Origin: Bosea sp. BIWAKO-01
GTDB taxonomy: Bacteria > Pseudomonadota > Alphaproteobacteria > Rhizobiales > Beijerinckiaceae
NCBI RefSeq assembly: GCF_001748145.1
Contig: NZ_BCQA01000001.1
Span: 6,164,501-6,228,500 of the forward strand
Direction of reading: 5' to 3'
DNA: 64,000 bases
This document shows, in pieces, positions 26,148 to 34,877 of this stretch (position 1 is the stretch's first letter; every line of letters begins with the position of its first letter). The notes below the pieces were generated by a model, which was not told the origin of the DNA, made no database searches, and saw only the letters and a list, made by a program, of their open reading frames with translations. The translations under genes and the position numbers were made by a program.

Positions 26148-26780
26148 ATGCGGACCTCGACCGCGCGCGACGGGCGCGAAATGGACAAGCTCCTGCGGGA
26201 CGGCCGGTTCGACCTGATCGTGCTCGATCTCAATCTGCCGGGCGAGGACGGGTTCTCGATCTGCCGGCGGCTGGGCCTGACGACGCAGGTGCCGATCATC
26301 ATGCTCACCGCCCGCAGCGAGGATGTCGACAGGATCATCGGCCTCGAAATGGGGGCCGACGACTATCTCGGCAAACCGTTCAACCCGCGCGAGCTCCTGG
26401 CCCGCATCCGGGCGGTGCTGCGGCGACGGGGCGGCGGACAGGCCGGCCAGGACGAGCCGCCCGGCGCCTTTTCCTTCGCGGGCTGGACGCTGAACGCCAA
26501 TAACCGCGAGCTGACCAATCCCGACAAGGTCCGTGTCGCCGTGACCGGCGCCGAGTTCGATCTGCTGCGGGTCTTCTGCGAGCGCCCCGGGCGTGTGCTC
26601 GCGCGCGACGCCCTGCTCGATCTGACGCAGGGGCGCGCCGCCTCCCCGTTCGAGCGCAGCATCGATATCCTGATCAGCCGGCTGCGCCAGAAGATCGAGC
26701 GCGAGCCGCGCGAGCCCGAACTGATCAAGACGATCCGCGCGGGCGGCTATCTCTTCACGCCCGCCGTCGCACGGCAATGA
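26148..26780 (+). CDS. OmpR-family response regulator, N-terminally truncated
   Basis: A 210-residue regulator. The receiver domain is short: it begins at ARDGREMDKLL and keeps the phospho-acceptor Asp27 (LIVLDLNLPG), the Thr of MLTARSED and the Lys of GKPFNP. It lacks the first beta-strand and acidic pair, about 30-35 residues. A TGA lies just upstream in frame (26142-26144), so no longer start exists. The OmpR winged-helix (about 110-205, RAASPFERSIDILISRLRQK) is complete. ATGA overlap couples it to the kinase. It may be a phosphorylation-defective remnant. Confidence 0.85.
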   Translation: MRTSTARDGREMDKLLRDGRFDLIVLDLNLPGEDGFSICRRLGLTTQVPIIMLTARSEDVDRIIGLEMGADDYLGKPFNPRELLARIRAVLRRRGGGQAGQDEPPGAFSFAGWTLNANNRELTNPDKVRVAVTGAEFDLLRVFCERPGRVLARDALLDLTQGRAASPFERSIDILISRLRQKIEREPREPELIKTIRAGGYLFTPAVARQ

Positions 26781-28120
26781 TCCACCCGTTTCGCCTGCCC
26801 GCCCGGATCGGCAGCCAGATCGCGCTGCTCGTGGTCGGCGTGATCGGCCTGCTCTATCTCGTTCTCTCCGTCACGCTGGTCTGGCAGGCGCCCCGCGGCA
26901 GACCGGGCCCGCCGGCCTATGAGAGCGTCGCGACGATCGCCAAGCTGGTGGCGCAGACGCCGCCGCAGCTGCGCCAGATGGTCGTCGAGACCGCGAACGC
27001 GGCCGACCGGCGCTTCCGGTTCACGCTATCGGGCACGGACCCTGCCCCCTCGCCGTCGAAGCCGCATCCTTTCGCCGCGGAGGGCATGGCGCAGCGCCTG
27101 GGCCCGGGTTTTGTGGTGCAGCCGAACCCGATGCCGGAGGGAGACAGGCCGCCGCAAGGCTATGCAATCCGGCTTCCCGACGGCACGGGCCTCGATGTCG
27201 CGATCGCGGCTGGCGGGATGGGGACACCGCCACCGCGCCCCGTCTCCATTCTGGTCGTCGCCACGATCATCGTGCTCGGGCTCAATATCGGCGCGCTCAC
27301 GCTCTGGGCCTCGCGCGGCATCACGGCGCCGCTCGCGCGCTTCGCCTCGGCGGCCGAGGAGTTTTCGATCGACCGCGATCCCGCGCCGCTGCCCGAGGAG
27401 GGCCCCCTCGAAGTCCGCACCGCCGCGCGTGCCCTCAACCGCCTGAGAGACCGTATCCATGCGCTGTTTGCCGACCGCACGCGCATGCTGGCGGCGATCA
27501 GCCATGACCTGAGGACGCCGATCACGCGCATGCGCCTGCGTGTCGAGTTCATCGAGGACCACGTCCTGCGCGCCCAGTTCACTCGCGATCTTGAGCATAT
27601 GGGCACCATGGTGCAGGGCGCGCTGTCCTATCTGCGCGATGTCGACCGGCGCCAGCAGCGCAGTGCCGTCGACCTGTCCAGCCTGCTCCAGACCATCGCG
27701 GACGAGTTCAGCGATATCGGCAAGGCGACGCGCTATGAGGGACCGCGGCGGCTCGTGGCGACAGGCGATGCCCAGCAGCTGGAGCGCGCCGTGACCAATC
27801 TCGTCGAGAACGCGGTGCGCCATGGTACGCAAGTGATCATCCGCCTTCGCGACGAAACCGATGCCCTCCTGATCGAGGTGGCCGACGACGGCCCCGGTAT
27901 TCCGCAAGCCGATCGCTTGCGCCTGCTCGAGCCCTTCATGCGCGGCGACGAAGCACGCGGGCGGATCGATTCAGAAGGGTTTGGCCTCGGCCTCGCCATC
28001 ACCCGGTCGATCGCGGCCGCCCATGATGGCGAGCTGACCCTGCACGACAACCAGCCGCGCGGCCTGCTCGCCCGGATCAGCCTGCCGCGCCAGGCCGCTG
28101 CGGCTCCCGAGGGCGCCTGA
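26777..28120 (+). CDS. sensor histidine kinase with HAMP domain
   Basis: A 447-residue membrane kinase. TM1 is about 13-35, the periplasmic part about 36-155 (Pro-rich, no known sensor fold) and TM2 about 156-178. A HAMP region follows, then HisKA with His243 in AAISHDLRTPITRM. The HATPase has an N box NLVENAVRH, G1 DDGPGIP and G2 GFGLGLAI. EnvZ/RstB-like architecture. Its partner is the overlapping upstream regulator, whose receiver is truncated, so signalling may be broken or redirected. Confidence 0.92.
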   Translation: MIHPFRLPARIGSQIALLVVGVIGLLYLVLSVTLVWQAPRGRPGPPAYESVATIAKLVAQTPPQLRQMVVETANAADRRFRFTLSGTDPAPSPSKPHPFAAEGMAQRLGPGFVVQPNPMPEGDRPPQGYAIRLPDGTGLDVAIAAGGMGTPPPRPVSILVVATIIVLGLNIGALTLWASRGITAPLARFASAAEEFSIDRDPAPLPEEGPLEVRTAARALNRLRDRIHALFADRTRMLAAISHDLRTPITRMRLRVEFIEDHVLRAQFTRDLEHMGTMVQGALSYLRDVDRRQQRSAVDLSSLLQTIADEFSDIGKATRYEGPRRLVATGDAQQLERAVTNLVENAVRHGTQVIIRLRDETDALLIEVADDGPGIPQADRLRLLEPFMRGDEARGRIDSEGFGLGLAITRSIAAAHDGELTLHDNQPRGLLARISLPRQAAAAPEGA

Positions 28121-28165
28121 GCGCTTGCACCTTTGCCCGGCCGTGCCGCAGCGCGACGTGCCGTT

Positions 28166-28498
28166 TCATGAGCGCTGCTCGAGCGGCCACACCTCAACGA
28201 CACCATGGGCGACGGCGCAGGGCGTTCGCGAAACCATATCGATGGCCTCGGCCAGATCGGCGGCTTCGATGATGGCAAAGCCCGCCACCGGCAATGACGA
28301 CGTCATGAATGGGCCATTGGCCGTTTCAACCTGGGCAGCGTCGGGGTTGCGCACCTGCACGGGAACGCCCGCGATACCCATCAATACGCCGTTCTTCCGC
28401 AGCGTTGCATCATGGGCGTGGGCTGCGTCTCTGACGGCCACCGGGGTACGGTCGTAACCTTCACGGTCTCCATACCCGATCGTCACGAATTTCGGCAC
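28166..28498 (-). CDS. YCII-like (YciI/DGPF-type) protein
   Basis: A 110-residue protein: KFVTIGYGDREGYDRTPVAV, HDATLRKNGVLMGIAG, FAIIEAADLAEAIDMVSRTP and an ending EVWPLEQ. The secondary-structure pattern and the ending match YCII-related proteins, which form ferredoxin-like dimers and often accompany ECF sigma factors; none is adjacent here. GTG 28498 is chosen because GGAGG lies 7 bases upstream. The longer frame runs through tandem repeats. Confidence 0.75.
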   Translation of the reverse strand: MPKFVTIGYGDREGYDRTPVAVRDAAHAHDATLRKNGVLMGIAGVPVQVRNPDAAQVETANGPFMTSSLPVAGFAIIEAADLAEAIDMVSRTPCAVAHGVVEVWPLEQRS

Positions 28499-28520
28499 GG
28501 GGTCGCCTCCTTCCAAAGGG

Positions 28521-28588
28521 CCCAAGCATCGGCAGGACCAAAGCATCGGCCGGGCCGAAGCATCGGCGGGGCCAAAGCATTGGCCGGA
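28521..28588 (+). repeat. four tandem 17-bp repeats
   Basis: Four consecutive 17-mers (starts 28521, 28538, 28555, 28572) vary around CCAAAGCATCGGCCGGG. They lie between the YCII-like gene start and a dispersed repeat copy. Confidence 0.8.
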
Positions 28589-28590
28589 AA

Positions 28591-28677
28591 AGTGGAGTGC
28601 TGATTTCGGGGCAAGGCCGATGCAAACACCAAGGGGTTGGATCATCGGCCGGAAGGGATGTCCGGTCCGATGGTCTA
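28591..28677 (+). repeat. dispersed approximately 90-bp intergenic repeat, copy 1
   Basis: Contains TTTCGGGGCAAGGCCGATGC and CCGGTCCGATGGTCTAG. Related copies lie at 48561-48640 and, inverted, at 52262-52383. The end overlaps the stop codon of the small gene at 28675. Confidence 0.65.
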
Positions 28678-28899
28678 GCGGAGCTTGGCGATCCCGATGC
28701 CATCGAGCTTGGCGCGGTCCTTGATGGATTCCTCGCTGCGGGTCATCGCCTTCGAAATCGCCTTCAGGGCCATGCCCTTCCCGGCGAGCAGCTTCAGCTT
28801 CGCCAGTTCCTCCGCTGTCCAGGGCTGGCGATGCCGTTCAAATCTCTCGGCCACGATCTTCTCCTTCTTCGCCAGGACATCTCCCGCATTCTTGTCCAC
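28675..28899 (-). CDS. small Myb/SANT-like hypothetical protein
   Basis: A 74-residue basic protein. PWTAEELAKLKLLAGKGMAL followed by KAISKAMTRSEESIKDRAK has the spacing of a Myb/SANT-type helix-turn-helix, suggesting DNA binding. The stop codon lies inside the dispersed repeat. Similar small proteins are common in Hyphomicrobiales; function unknown. Confidence 0.6.
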   Translation of the reverse strand: MDKNAGDVLAKKEKIVAERFERHRQPWTAEELAKLKLLAGKGMALKAISKAMTRSEESIKDRAKLDGIGIAKLR

Positions 28900-29329
28900 T
28901 ATAGCAGCGATGGCGACGAATTTGGCCCCACGTGTCGATGGAGGCCGAACCCATCCGGCCGCTCGGCGCCAGAAGCAGAACCTGGGTCTCCATCCGAAAG
29001 CAGACCTCTGCTCCGCCGCTGCGTCACGACCGGAATCGACCCGTTTCTGAAATTTAAGGTAGCACTTCTCCGTAGCTGCTCATGCCACAAGCACGCCGAC
29101 CAACAGCTTTGACGTTCAGTGCTAGACTTCCCACGAGGCCGCAGCGTCTCATCATCCATAAATCACCATTCAAGCCTTCCAACTCTCAGGCGCTTAGCGC
29201 GAACTAAGGGCCATAGGAGCGAAGCTTGACAGGCAATGGGGTGCCGCCCTCATTGCTTGAGGGAGACGATTCCTTTGAGGCATGCCATCGCGCAAGTGTT
29301 GGCATGCTAGATGGTGAGGCCGGATAAGC
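28900..29329. other. intergenic region before the OLD-like gene
   Basis: 430 bases without a supported gene. Composition changes from GC-rich to AT-richer at about 29040, marking the left edge of the foreign-looking segment that carries the ATPase gene. Confidence 0.45.
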
Positions 29330-30997
29330 ATGTTTGGCCAATTGCTTCTTAAGTTCGGCCGGGCGCCTCACGCTGCTGTTACCCCCATCGATCTTACTCC
29401 CATTACGGTCTTTGTTGGCCCAAATAACTCTGGGAAGAGCCGCATCCTGACGGAGATAGATGAGTTTTGTACAAACGGCCCCATGGGGAATGCGCTAATA
29501 CTAGACTCGTTAAGACTGACGGGCCGGACTGAGGAACAAGCAGAGGAGTTGTTAGCAAGCGTAATTTCGCCTCCGAACCCTGGAGAGCCCCATCAGCTTG
29601 GGCATGTATACGTTAGCTCTCGGAGAGGAAGGACGCAACTTCCTCATAAACAACTAAGAACCATGGTTCAAGCTCCAGAGTCATCCATTGTAGGGTACTG
29701 CCAGTGGTTTCTTAGGCATGTTATATTGAAACTCGACGGAAAGAGCAGAATTGATCTGATTTCTCCGCAGAGCTCCGGAGATCTTCAACAGCCACCTCAC
29801 ATGATTTTCCAGTTTCTATTTAGAGATAATGCTAAGCGAGAAGAAGTTCGTCGCATTATCAAGGATGCGTTTGGGTCATATTTTGTTATAGATCCGACGA
29901 ACATTGGATTTTTCAGAATAAGATTGTCACGCCGGCCGCCTGTGGATGAATTAGAAGAGCGAGGCTTGCACGAAGCTGCGGTGCAGTTTCACGCGGCAGC
30001 ACAGCCCATTGAGTTAGCGAGTGACGGCGTAAAGGCGTTCACCGGTATTATCACCGAGGTCATTGCAGGTGATCCTAAAATCCTGCTGATCGATGAGCCC
30101 GAGGCATTCCTGCACCCATCGCTCGCATTTAACCTCGGATATGAACTGTCACGAGCCGCGCTTAATACTGACAAGCGCGTGTTTGTATCGACGCATAGCC
30201 CCACGTTTGTGATGGGCTGCATTCAATCCGGCGCACCAGTAAACATTGTGAGGCTGACGTACCGAGACGGGGTAGCAACGGCCCGCGTTCTACCGAGCGC
30301 CGATTTGCTCCGTTTGATGCGCAATCCCCTACTTCGTTCAACAGGCGTCCTGAGCGTCCTGTTCTATGAGTTTGTTGTTGTGACCGAATCTGACACCGAC
30401 AGAGCGTTCTATCAGGAAATAAATGAGCGATTGCTTCGGTTCAAACCCGAGTGGGGTATACCAAATTGCCTATTTCTTCACGCGCAGAACAAGCAGACTG
30501 TGCAGATAATCATGCGGCCATTGCGTGAGCTTGGCATTCCAACCGCTGCAATAGTTGACATTGATGTCTTGAAGGAGGGCGGCGCTCCTTGGGCGAACCT
30601 CCTCTCGGCCTCTAGTATTCCGCCTATCACGCATCCGTCGCTGGCCACCCTGCGAACATCTGTGATGCAGGCGTTTACTTCCTCAGGGAAGAACATGAAG
30701 CGTGACGGTGGAGTTGAGGCCCTCGTTGGAGCAGAGCGGGAAGCAACTCAGAATTTGCTTCAGAGCTTGGCAGAATACGGTGTGTTCGTAGTGCCCGGTG
30801 GGGAGCTAGAATCTTGGGTTAAAGCATTGGGAGTCGGCGGTCACGGCCCCGGCTGGCTTATTCCAGTATTTGAATCGATGGGTGAAGACCCCGAGAGCCC
30901 GTCGTTCCTGCGGCCTGGAAATGATGATGTGTGGGCGTTTCTTGGGAGCGTAAGATCTTGGCTTATGGACCCGAATCGTAAGGGTATTCCAGCCTAG
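29330..30997 (+). CDS. OLD-like AAA ATPase with TOPRIM-like C-terminus
   Basis: A 555-residue protein. N-terminal ABC-type ATPase: Walker A GPNNSGKS (30-37), signature-like SDGVKAF (231-237), Walker B ILLIDEPE (251-258) and H-loop STHSP (287-291). The C-terminal part has Glu353 in VVTESDTDRAFY and Asp410/Asp412 in AIVDIDVL, fitting a TOPRIM nuclease as in OLD proteins. Codon use is clearly less GC-rich than its neighbours, a sign of transfer. Relatives act in phage defence (OLD, GajA, PARIS), but no partner helicase or effector gene is adjacent. Confidence 0.8.
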   Translation: MFGQLLLKFGRAPHAAVTPIDLTPITVFVGPNNSGKSRILTEIDEFCTNGPMGNALILDSLRLTGRTEEQAEELLASVISPPNPGEPHQLGHVYVSSRRGRTQLPHKQLRTMVQAPESSIVGYCQWFLRHVILKLDGKSRIDLISPQSSGDLQQPPHMIFQFLFRDNAKREEVRRIIKDAFGSYFVIDPTNIGFFRIRLSRRPPVDELEERGLHEAAVQFHAAAQPIELASDGVKAFTGIITEVIAGDPKILLIDEPEAFLHPSLAFNLGYELSRAALNTDKRVFVSTHSPTFVMGCIQSGAPVNIVRLTYRDGVATARVLPSADLLRLMRNPLLRSTGVLSVLFYEFVVVTESDTDRAFYQEINERLLRFKPEWGIPNCLFLHAQNKQTVQIIMRPLRELGIPTAAIVDIDVLKEGGAPWANLLSASSIPPITHPSLATLRTSVMQAFTSSGKNMKRDGGVEALVGAEREATQNLLQSLAEYGVFVVPGGELESWVKALGVGGHGPGWLIPVFESMGEDPESPSFLRPGNDDVWAFLGSVRSWLMDPNRKGIPA

Positions 30998-31317
30998 CAA
31001 TGAAGGGTAGGACCTATGGGTGGCGAATTTCTGATTTCTACCCAAGCACGAACTTCCGTAGGTCTGCAAACGGCCGCGTCACTTTAGCTGAGCGATAACG
31101 AGATCTGCGCGGATCTCGGTCGCATGGCAGGGCAGCGCTTCACCCGCTCTCGATGTCTGGCGGGGAGCCGGTTGATGAACTGGGAGCACCCATCTTCTCA
31201 GCGCTCGGCAAGCGGGGAGACGCGACAGATCATGCTGACGTGGTGCGGCGGCGCAGCGGGTTAGCGGAGCTGCCCTGGCAGTCGATGGAGCGGGTCGTGA
31301 AGGCTTTCTGGGCGAAG
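30998..31317. other. intergenic region with a diverged repeat
   Basis: About 31088-31165 repeats, in diverged form, the segment at 17280-17370. An in-frame extension of the next gene reaches back to ATG 31153 but runs through this repeat and is not favoured. Confidence 0.45.
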
Positions 31318-32061
31318 ATGGCGTCCGCCAATATCCTTTATCAGGACATTCCCGGGGCCGGCACGCCCCTGGTATTCATCCACGGTCTCGGCTGTGCGTC
31401 ATCCTGCGACTATCCGCGCGTGGTCGCGGATACGGCCTTGGCCGGGCGCCGGGCGATCCTGGTCGATCTGCTCGGCTCCGGCTTCAGCGAAAGGCCGGCC
31501 GAGTTCTGCTATTCCATCGAAGGCCATGCTCGCTCGATGGCCGAGCTCATCGGGAGCGTCTGCGAGGGGCCTGTCAGCCTCTTCGGTCACAGCATGGGAG
31601 GGGCAGTGGCGATCACCCTGGCTGCGTTGCTCGGGGCAAGGGTCGAAGCGCTCGTCCTTGGCGAGCCGAATCTGGAGCCGGGCGGTGGCGTGTTCAGCAG
31701 GGCAATCGCCGACATGTCCGAGGGCGAGTTCGTAGCGCATGGTCATGCGGAGACGGTCGCTGCCGCAAGGGCGGCCGGCAATACGGTCTGGGCTGCCTCA
31801 TTGGCCATCAGCGCCCCGTTCGCGGTCCACCGGGAAGCAGCATCGCTGATCGCCGGATGCCAGCCGACATGGCGCGAGATGCTCGGCGACCTCCCCATGC
31901 CGAAAACGCTCCTCGTTGGAGAGCGCTCGCTGCCGGCCCCCGAATTTGATGGCTTGGCGGATCAGGGATGCGGCGTCGCGATCGTGCCCCAGGCGGGCCA
32001 TTCGATGGCATGGGACAATCCGGGTGGGCTCGCCGAGGCGATTGGCAAGGCGACAGGCTGA
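31318..32061 (+). CDS. alpha/beta-fold hydrolase
   Basis: A 247-residue hydrolase: oxyanion-hole HG in LVFIHGLG (about 18-25), nucleophile Ser92 in GHSMGG, and catalytic His228 in PQAGHSMAWD. The acid is probably near residue 200-210. Substrate is unknown; it could be an esterase or lactonase. The start is uncertain: ATG 31318 begins just before the first beta-strand, while in-frame ATGs at 31285 and 31153 would add residues with no family match. Confidence 0.8.
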   Translation: MASANILYQDIPGAGTPLVFIHGLGCASSCDYPRVVADTALAGRRAILVDLLGSGFSERPAEFCYSIEGHARSMAELIGSVCEGPVSLFGHSMGGAVAITLAALLGARVEALVLGEPNLEPGGGVFSRAIADMSEGEFVAHGHAETVAAARAAGNTVWAASLAISAPFAVHREAASLIAGCQPTWREMLGDLPMPKTLLVGERSLPAPEFDGLADQGCGVAIVPQAGHSMAWDNPGGLAEAIGKATG

Positions 32062-32345
32062 GCCTTCGGATTTCCCCGGCCGTCTGGCGACCTCGCCGGC
32101 GATCGACGCATCGAGGCCCTGCGCGATCACCGCCCGCTACGGCGCGCGGACCAGCGATGTCGTCGCGATGCAGCTTGAATATCCCGGGCGATAGTGGAGC
32201 GATGACGGGGCTGGCCGCAGCTCCGGATTTTTTCGGACGCGCTGTCGAATTCTCACCGGCCCGTTCGTCGTGGATATGTCCAGGTGAAAGGCCGCCCGCC
32301 GGGAAAGAACCGAACTCCTTAAAACCGAACCAGAAGGAGAGATCC

Positions 32346-32789
32346 ATGCCGAGCACCATCCGTCTGCACCGCGTCATCGCCGCCAGGCCCGAGAAACTCT
32401 ATCGCGCGTTCCTCGAACCGGACGCGATTGCGAGCTGGCTGCCCCCATACGGCTTTACCTGCACCGTCCATGAGCTCGATGCGAAGGTCGGCGGCCATCA
32501 CCGCATGTCCTTCCGGAACTTCACCACGGGACACAGCCACTCCTTTGGCGGAGCGTATCTGGAGCTCGTTCCGGGACAGCGCCTCGTCTACACCGACAGG
32601 TTCGACGACCCGAACCTGCCGGGCGAGATGAAGGTCACGGTGAATTTGCAGGCCGTGTCCGTCGGCACCGAGGTGAATATCGAGCAAGAGGGCGTGCCGG
32701 ACGTGATCCCTGCCGAGGCCTGCTATCTCGGCTGGCAGGAATCCCTGCGCAAGCTCACGAAACTCGTCGAGCCCGAGATCAACCAGTAG
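32346..32789 (+). CDS. SRPBCC (AHSA1-like) domain protein
   Basis: A 147-residue single-domain protein of the START/SRPBCC fold: RLHRVIAARPEKLYRAFLEP, ASWLPPYGFTCTVHELD, YLELVPGQRLVYTDRF and YLGWQESLRKLTKLVEPEI. AHSA1-like proteins bind hydrophobic ligands or act as co-chaperones or polyketide-type enzymes. A strong ribosome site (AGAAGGAGAG) precedes ATG 32346. It lies 280 bases after the hydrolase on the same strand. Confidence 0.87.
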   Translation: MPSTIRLHRVIAARPEKLYRAFLEPDAIASWLPPYGFTCTVHELDAKVGGHHRMSFRNFTTGHSHSFGGAYLELVPGQRLVYTDRFDDPNLPGEMKVTVNLQAVSVGTEVNIEQEGVPDVIPAEACYLGWQESLRKLTKLVEPEINQ

Positions 32790-33096
32790 CAAACCCGGGA
32801 CCGGACCGGATCCGGGACGATCGATCGCGCCTGCGCCCGACCGGCCTCGCCGCAGCGAGCGTCGGCTGGTTCGGCCCCCTGCCCCCGCGAACGGTATCGG
32901 GGGCCCAGCCCGAGCAAGCCGGTGCTCCGCTACGAGCGCGCCCTCCCCGGCGAACTGATCCATCTCGAGATCAGGACGCTCAACCGGCTCACCCCATCCT
33001 TTGAAGCGGAGGAATTAGGTAGCAAAGACCACCATCCGCTCCCGGCCCGCCGGGCCTCTGCCAATGACCGGACGTTCCGAAGGTCGCAGGTGGGTG
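32790..33096. other. intergenic region, no gene seen
   Basis: 307 bases ending at the left end of the first IS1182 copy. The last part (CCAATGACCGGACGTTCCGA) resembles decayed dispersed-repeat sequence. The IS target site GGGTGG is its edge. Confidence 0.4.
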
Positions 33097-34644
33097 GAGG
33101 CCGTGTGGAAACGTCTTTCAGGGTCGTGCTCTGACGATGCGACAGGGTCTGAGGGTCAGGCTCTCATGGCCTTCATCAACGTCGCCGCGCCGAGGATGGC
33201 GATGGCCCGCTTGAGATTGTAGGCCAGCACATGGAGGCTCATCTCGGTTCCGACATTGGGGAGGTGGCGGGTCAGGAAGTGACTTCGGCCCATCCAGTCC
33301 TTGATCGTGCCGAAGACGTGCTCGACCGTGCGCCTTCGGATCCGCATGGCGTCGGGCATGCGATCGAGCCGGCGCTGCATGGCCTCGATCACCACCTCGT
33401 GCTCCCAGCGCTTGATGCGGCGCTGCTTGCCGGTGGTGCATTGGTCTTTGACCAGGCAGGCTCCGCAGCCGTCGGCCCAGTAGGTATGGAGTGTCAGATC
33501 CTTCTCGACCGATGAGAAGCGCCATGTGAGCGTCTCGCCGGCGGGACAGCGATAGGTGTCGCTCGGAGCATCGTAGGTGAAGTCCTGCTTGCCCCAGCGC
33601 CCGTCGGCTTTGGCCCCTGATGTCAGGGGCTTGGGGACGATGGCGGAGATGCCGATCTCGTCGCAGGCCAGGACCTCCTCGCCTGAGAAGTAGCCGCGAT
33701 CGGCCAGCACAGTCAGCGCACCGGCTCCTGTCGCATCCTTTGCCTGACGCCCCATGCTGGCGAGCTGGCTGCGGTCGTGGCCGATGTTGGTGACCTCATG
33801 AGCCACGATCAGATGATGTTTGGCGTCGACCGCCGCCTGAACGTTGTAGCCGACGAGGCCAGTGCCCTTGCCGTTGGTGGCCATGGCGCGGGCGTCGGGA
33901 TCGGTCAGCGAGACCTGACGGTCTGGCGCCACCGCGACGACGTGGTCCATCGCCTGGAGGTCACGCATCTGCTGACGCAGGCGATCAAGCCGGTCCTTGA
34001 GGCGGATGCTGCGCATCTGCGCGACGTCATCCTCCTGCCGGTCGGCCGTATCGAGCAGCGACAGATAGCGTGCGATGCTTGCCTCCACCTGCTCCATCCG
34101 GCGACGGATCGCGCCGGGCGTGAAGTTCTTGTCGCGCGTGTTGACGGCCTTGAACCGGCTGCCGTCCACGGCCACGGTGCCGCCTGCCAGAAGGCCGAGT
34201 TGGCGGCACAGCACGACGAACTGCGCGCAGGCAGCCCGGATCGCAGCCCCATTGTCACGGCGAAAGTCGGCGATGGTCTTGAAGTCGGGCGCAAGCTTGC
34301 CCGTCAGCCACATCACCTCGACGTTGCGGCCGGCCTCGCGCTCCAGCCGGCGGCTCGACTGAACCTGGTTGAGGTAGCCGTAGAGGTACAGCTTGAGAAG
34401 GGTAGCGGGGTGGTATCCAGGCCGCCCCGTCGAGGCCGGGCCGGCAAAGCCCATCGTTCCCAGATCGAGTTCGTCGATGAAGACATCCACCACCCGGACC
34501 GGATTATCTTCGCTGACGTAGTCCTCAAGACAGTCGGGCAGGAGCAGTCTCTGCAGCCGGGTCTCGCCTTCGATGTAGCGCGCCATGCAAGCCCTCGGAT
34601 CGCTCCAGAAAGCCTACCAGATCAGCCCGTTTCCACACAGCCTC
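33097..34644 (-). mobile_element. IS1182-family insertion sequence, copy A (1548 bp)
   Basis: Terminal inverted repeats GAGGCCGTGTGGAAACG (left) and GAGGCTGTGTGGAAACG (right, complement) match 16 of 17. GGTG flanks both sides as a direct repeat (33093-33096, 34645-34648). Length and transposase match copies B, C and D. Confidence 0.9.
33156..34586 (-). CDS. IS1182-family transposase (copy A)
   Basis: A 476-residue DDE transposase with an N-terminal DUF772-like domain (LLLPDCLEDYVSEDNPVRVV), the catalytic core TVAVDGSRFKAVNTRDKN, LADRGYFSGEEVLACDE, and a C-terminal DDE_Tnp_1 segment with a Cys cluster (DGCGACLVKDQC) and RRTVEHVFGTIKDWMG. The protein is identical in all four copies and intact, so recent transposition is likely. 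Confidence 0.95.
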   Translation of the reverse strand: MARYIEGETRLQRLLLPDCLEDYVSEDNPVRVVDVFIDELDLGTMGFAGPASTGRPGYHPATLLKLYLYGYLNQVQSSRRLEREAGRNVEVMWLTGKLAPDFKTIADFRRDNGAAIRAACAQFVVLCRQLGLLAGGTVAVDGSRFKAVNTRDKNFTPGAIRRRMEQVEASIARYLSLLDTADRQEDDVAQMRSIRLKDRLDRLRQQMRDLQAMDHVVAVAPDRQVSLTDPDARAMATNGKGTGLVGYNVQAAVDAKHHLIVAHEVTNIGHDRSQLASMGRQAKDATGAGALTVLADRGYFSGEEVLACDEIGISAIVPKPLTSGAKADGRWGKQDFTYDAPSDTYRCPAGETLTWRFSSVEKDLTLHTYWADGCGACLVKDQCTTGKQRRIKRWEHEVVIEAMQRRLDRMPDAMRIRRRTVEHVFGTIKDWMGRSHFLTRHLPNVGTEMSLHVLAYNLKRAIAILGAATLMKAMRA

Positions 34645-34689
34645 GGTGGGAAGCGGAACTTCGGCGGCACACTCAATTTCTGCCGATCC

Positions 34690-34767
34690 GCGCCATTTGC
34701 GGACATTGAGGCATTGCCCCAAAGCAGACGCCACGAGTCTGCTGACCAGAGTTCCACTCTCGACCCA
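34690..34767 (+). repeat. dispersed intergenic repeat copy
   Basis: GCCATTTGCGGACATTGAGG, AAAGCAGACGCC, then GCTGACCAGAGTTCCACTCT. Shared with 37626-37725 and with the repeat split by IS110 at 22622-24110. Confidence 0.7.
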
Positions 34768-34877
34768 TAGGGGAAGGAAAGCGCAGCCGGTGAACGGATC
34801 ACGTCGGCGCCTTTGGGCCGAATGGAGCAACAATTGCGACGACGCGAGTAAGCTGAGGAATCCGCAAATGCCTTCAG

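Noticed and set aside
28521..28588. CRISPR array
   Set aside because: The four units are contiguous 17-mers without spacers, and no cas gene is nearby.
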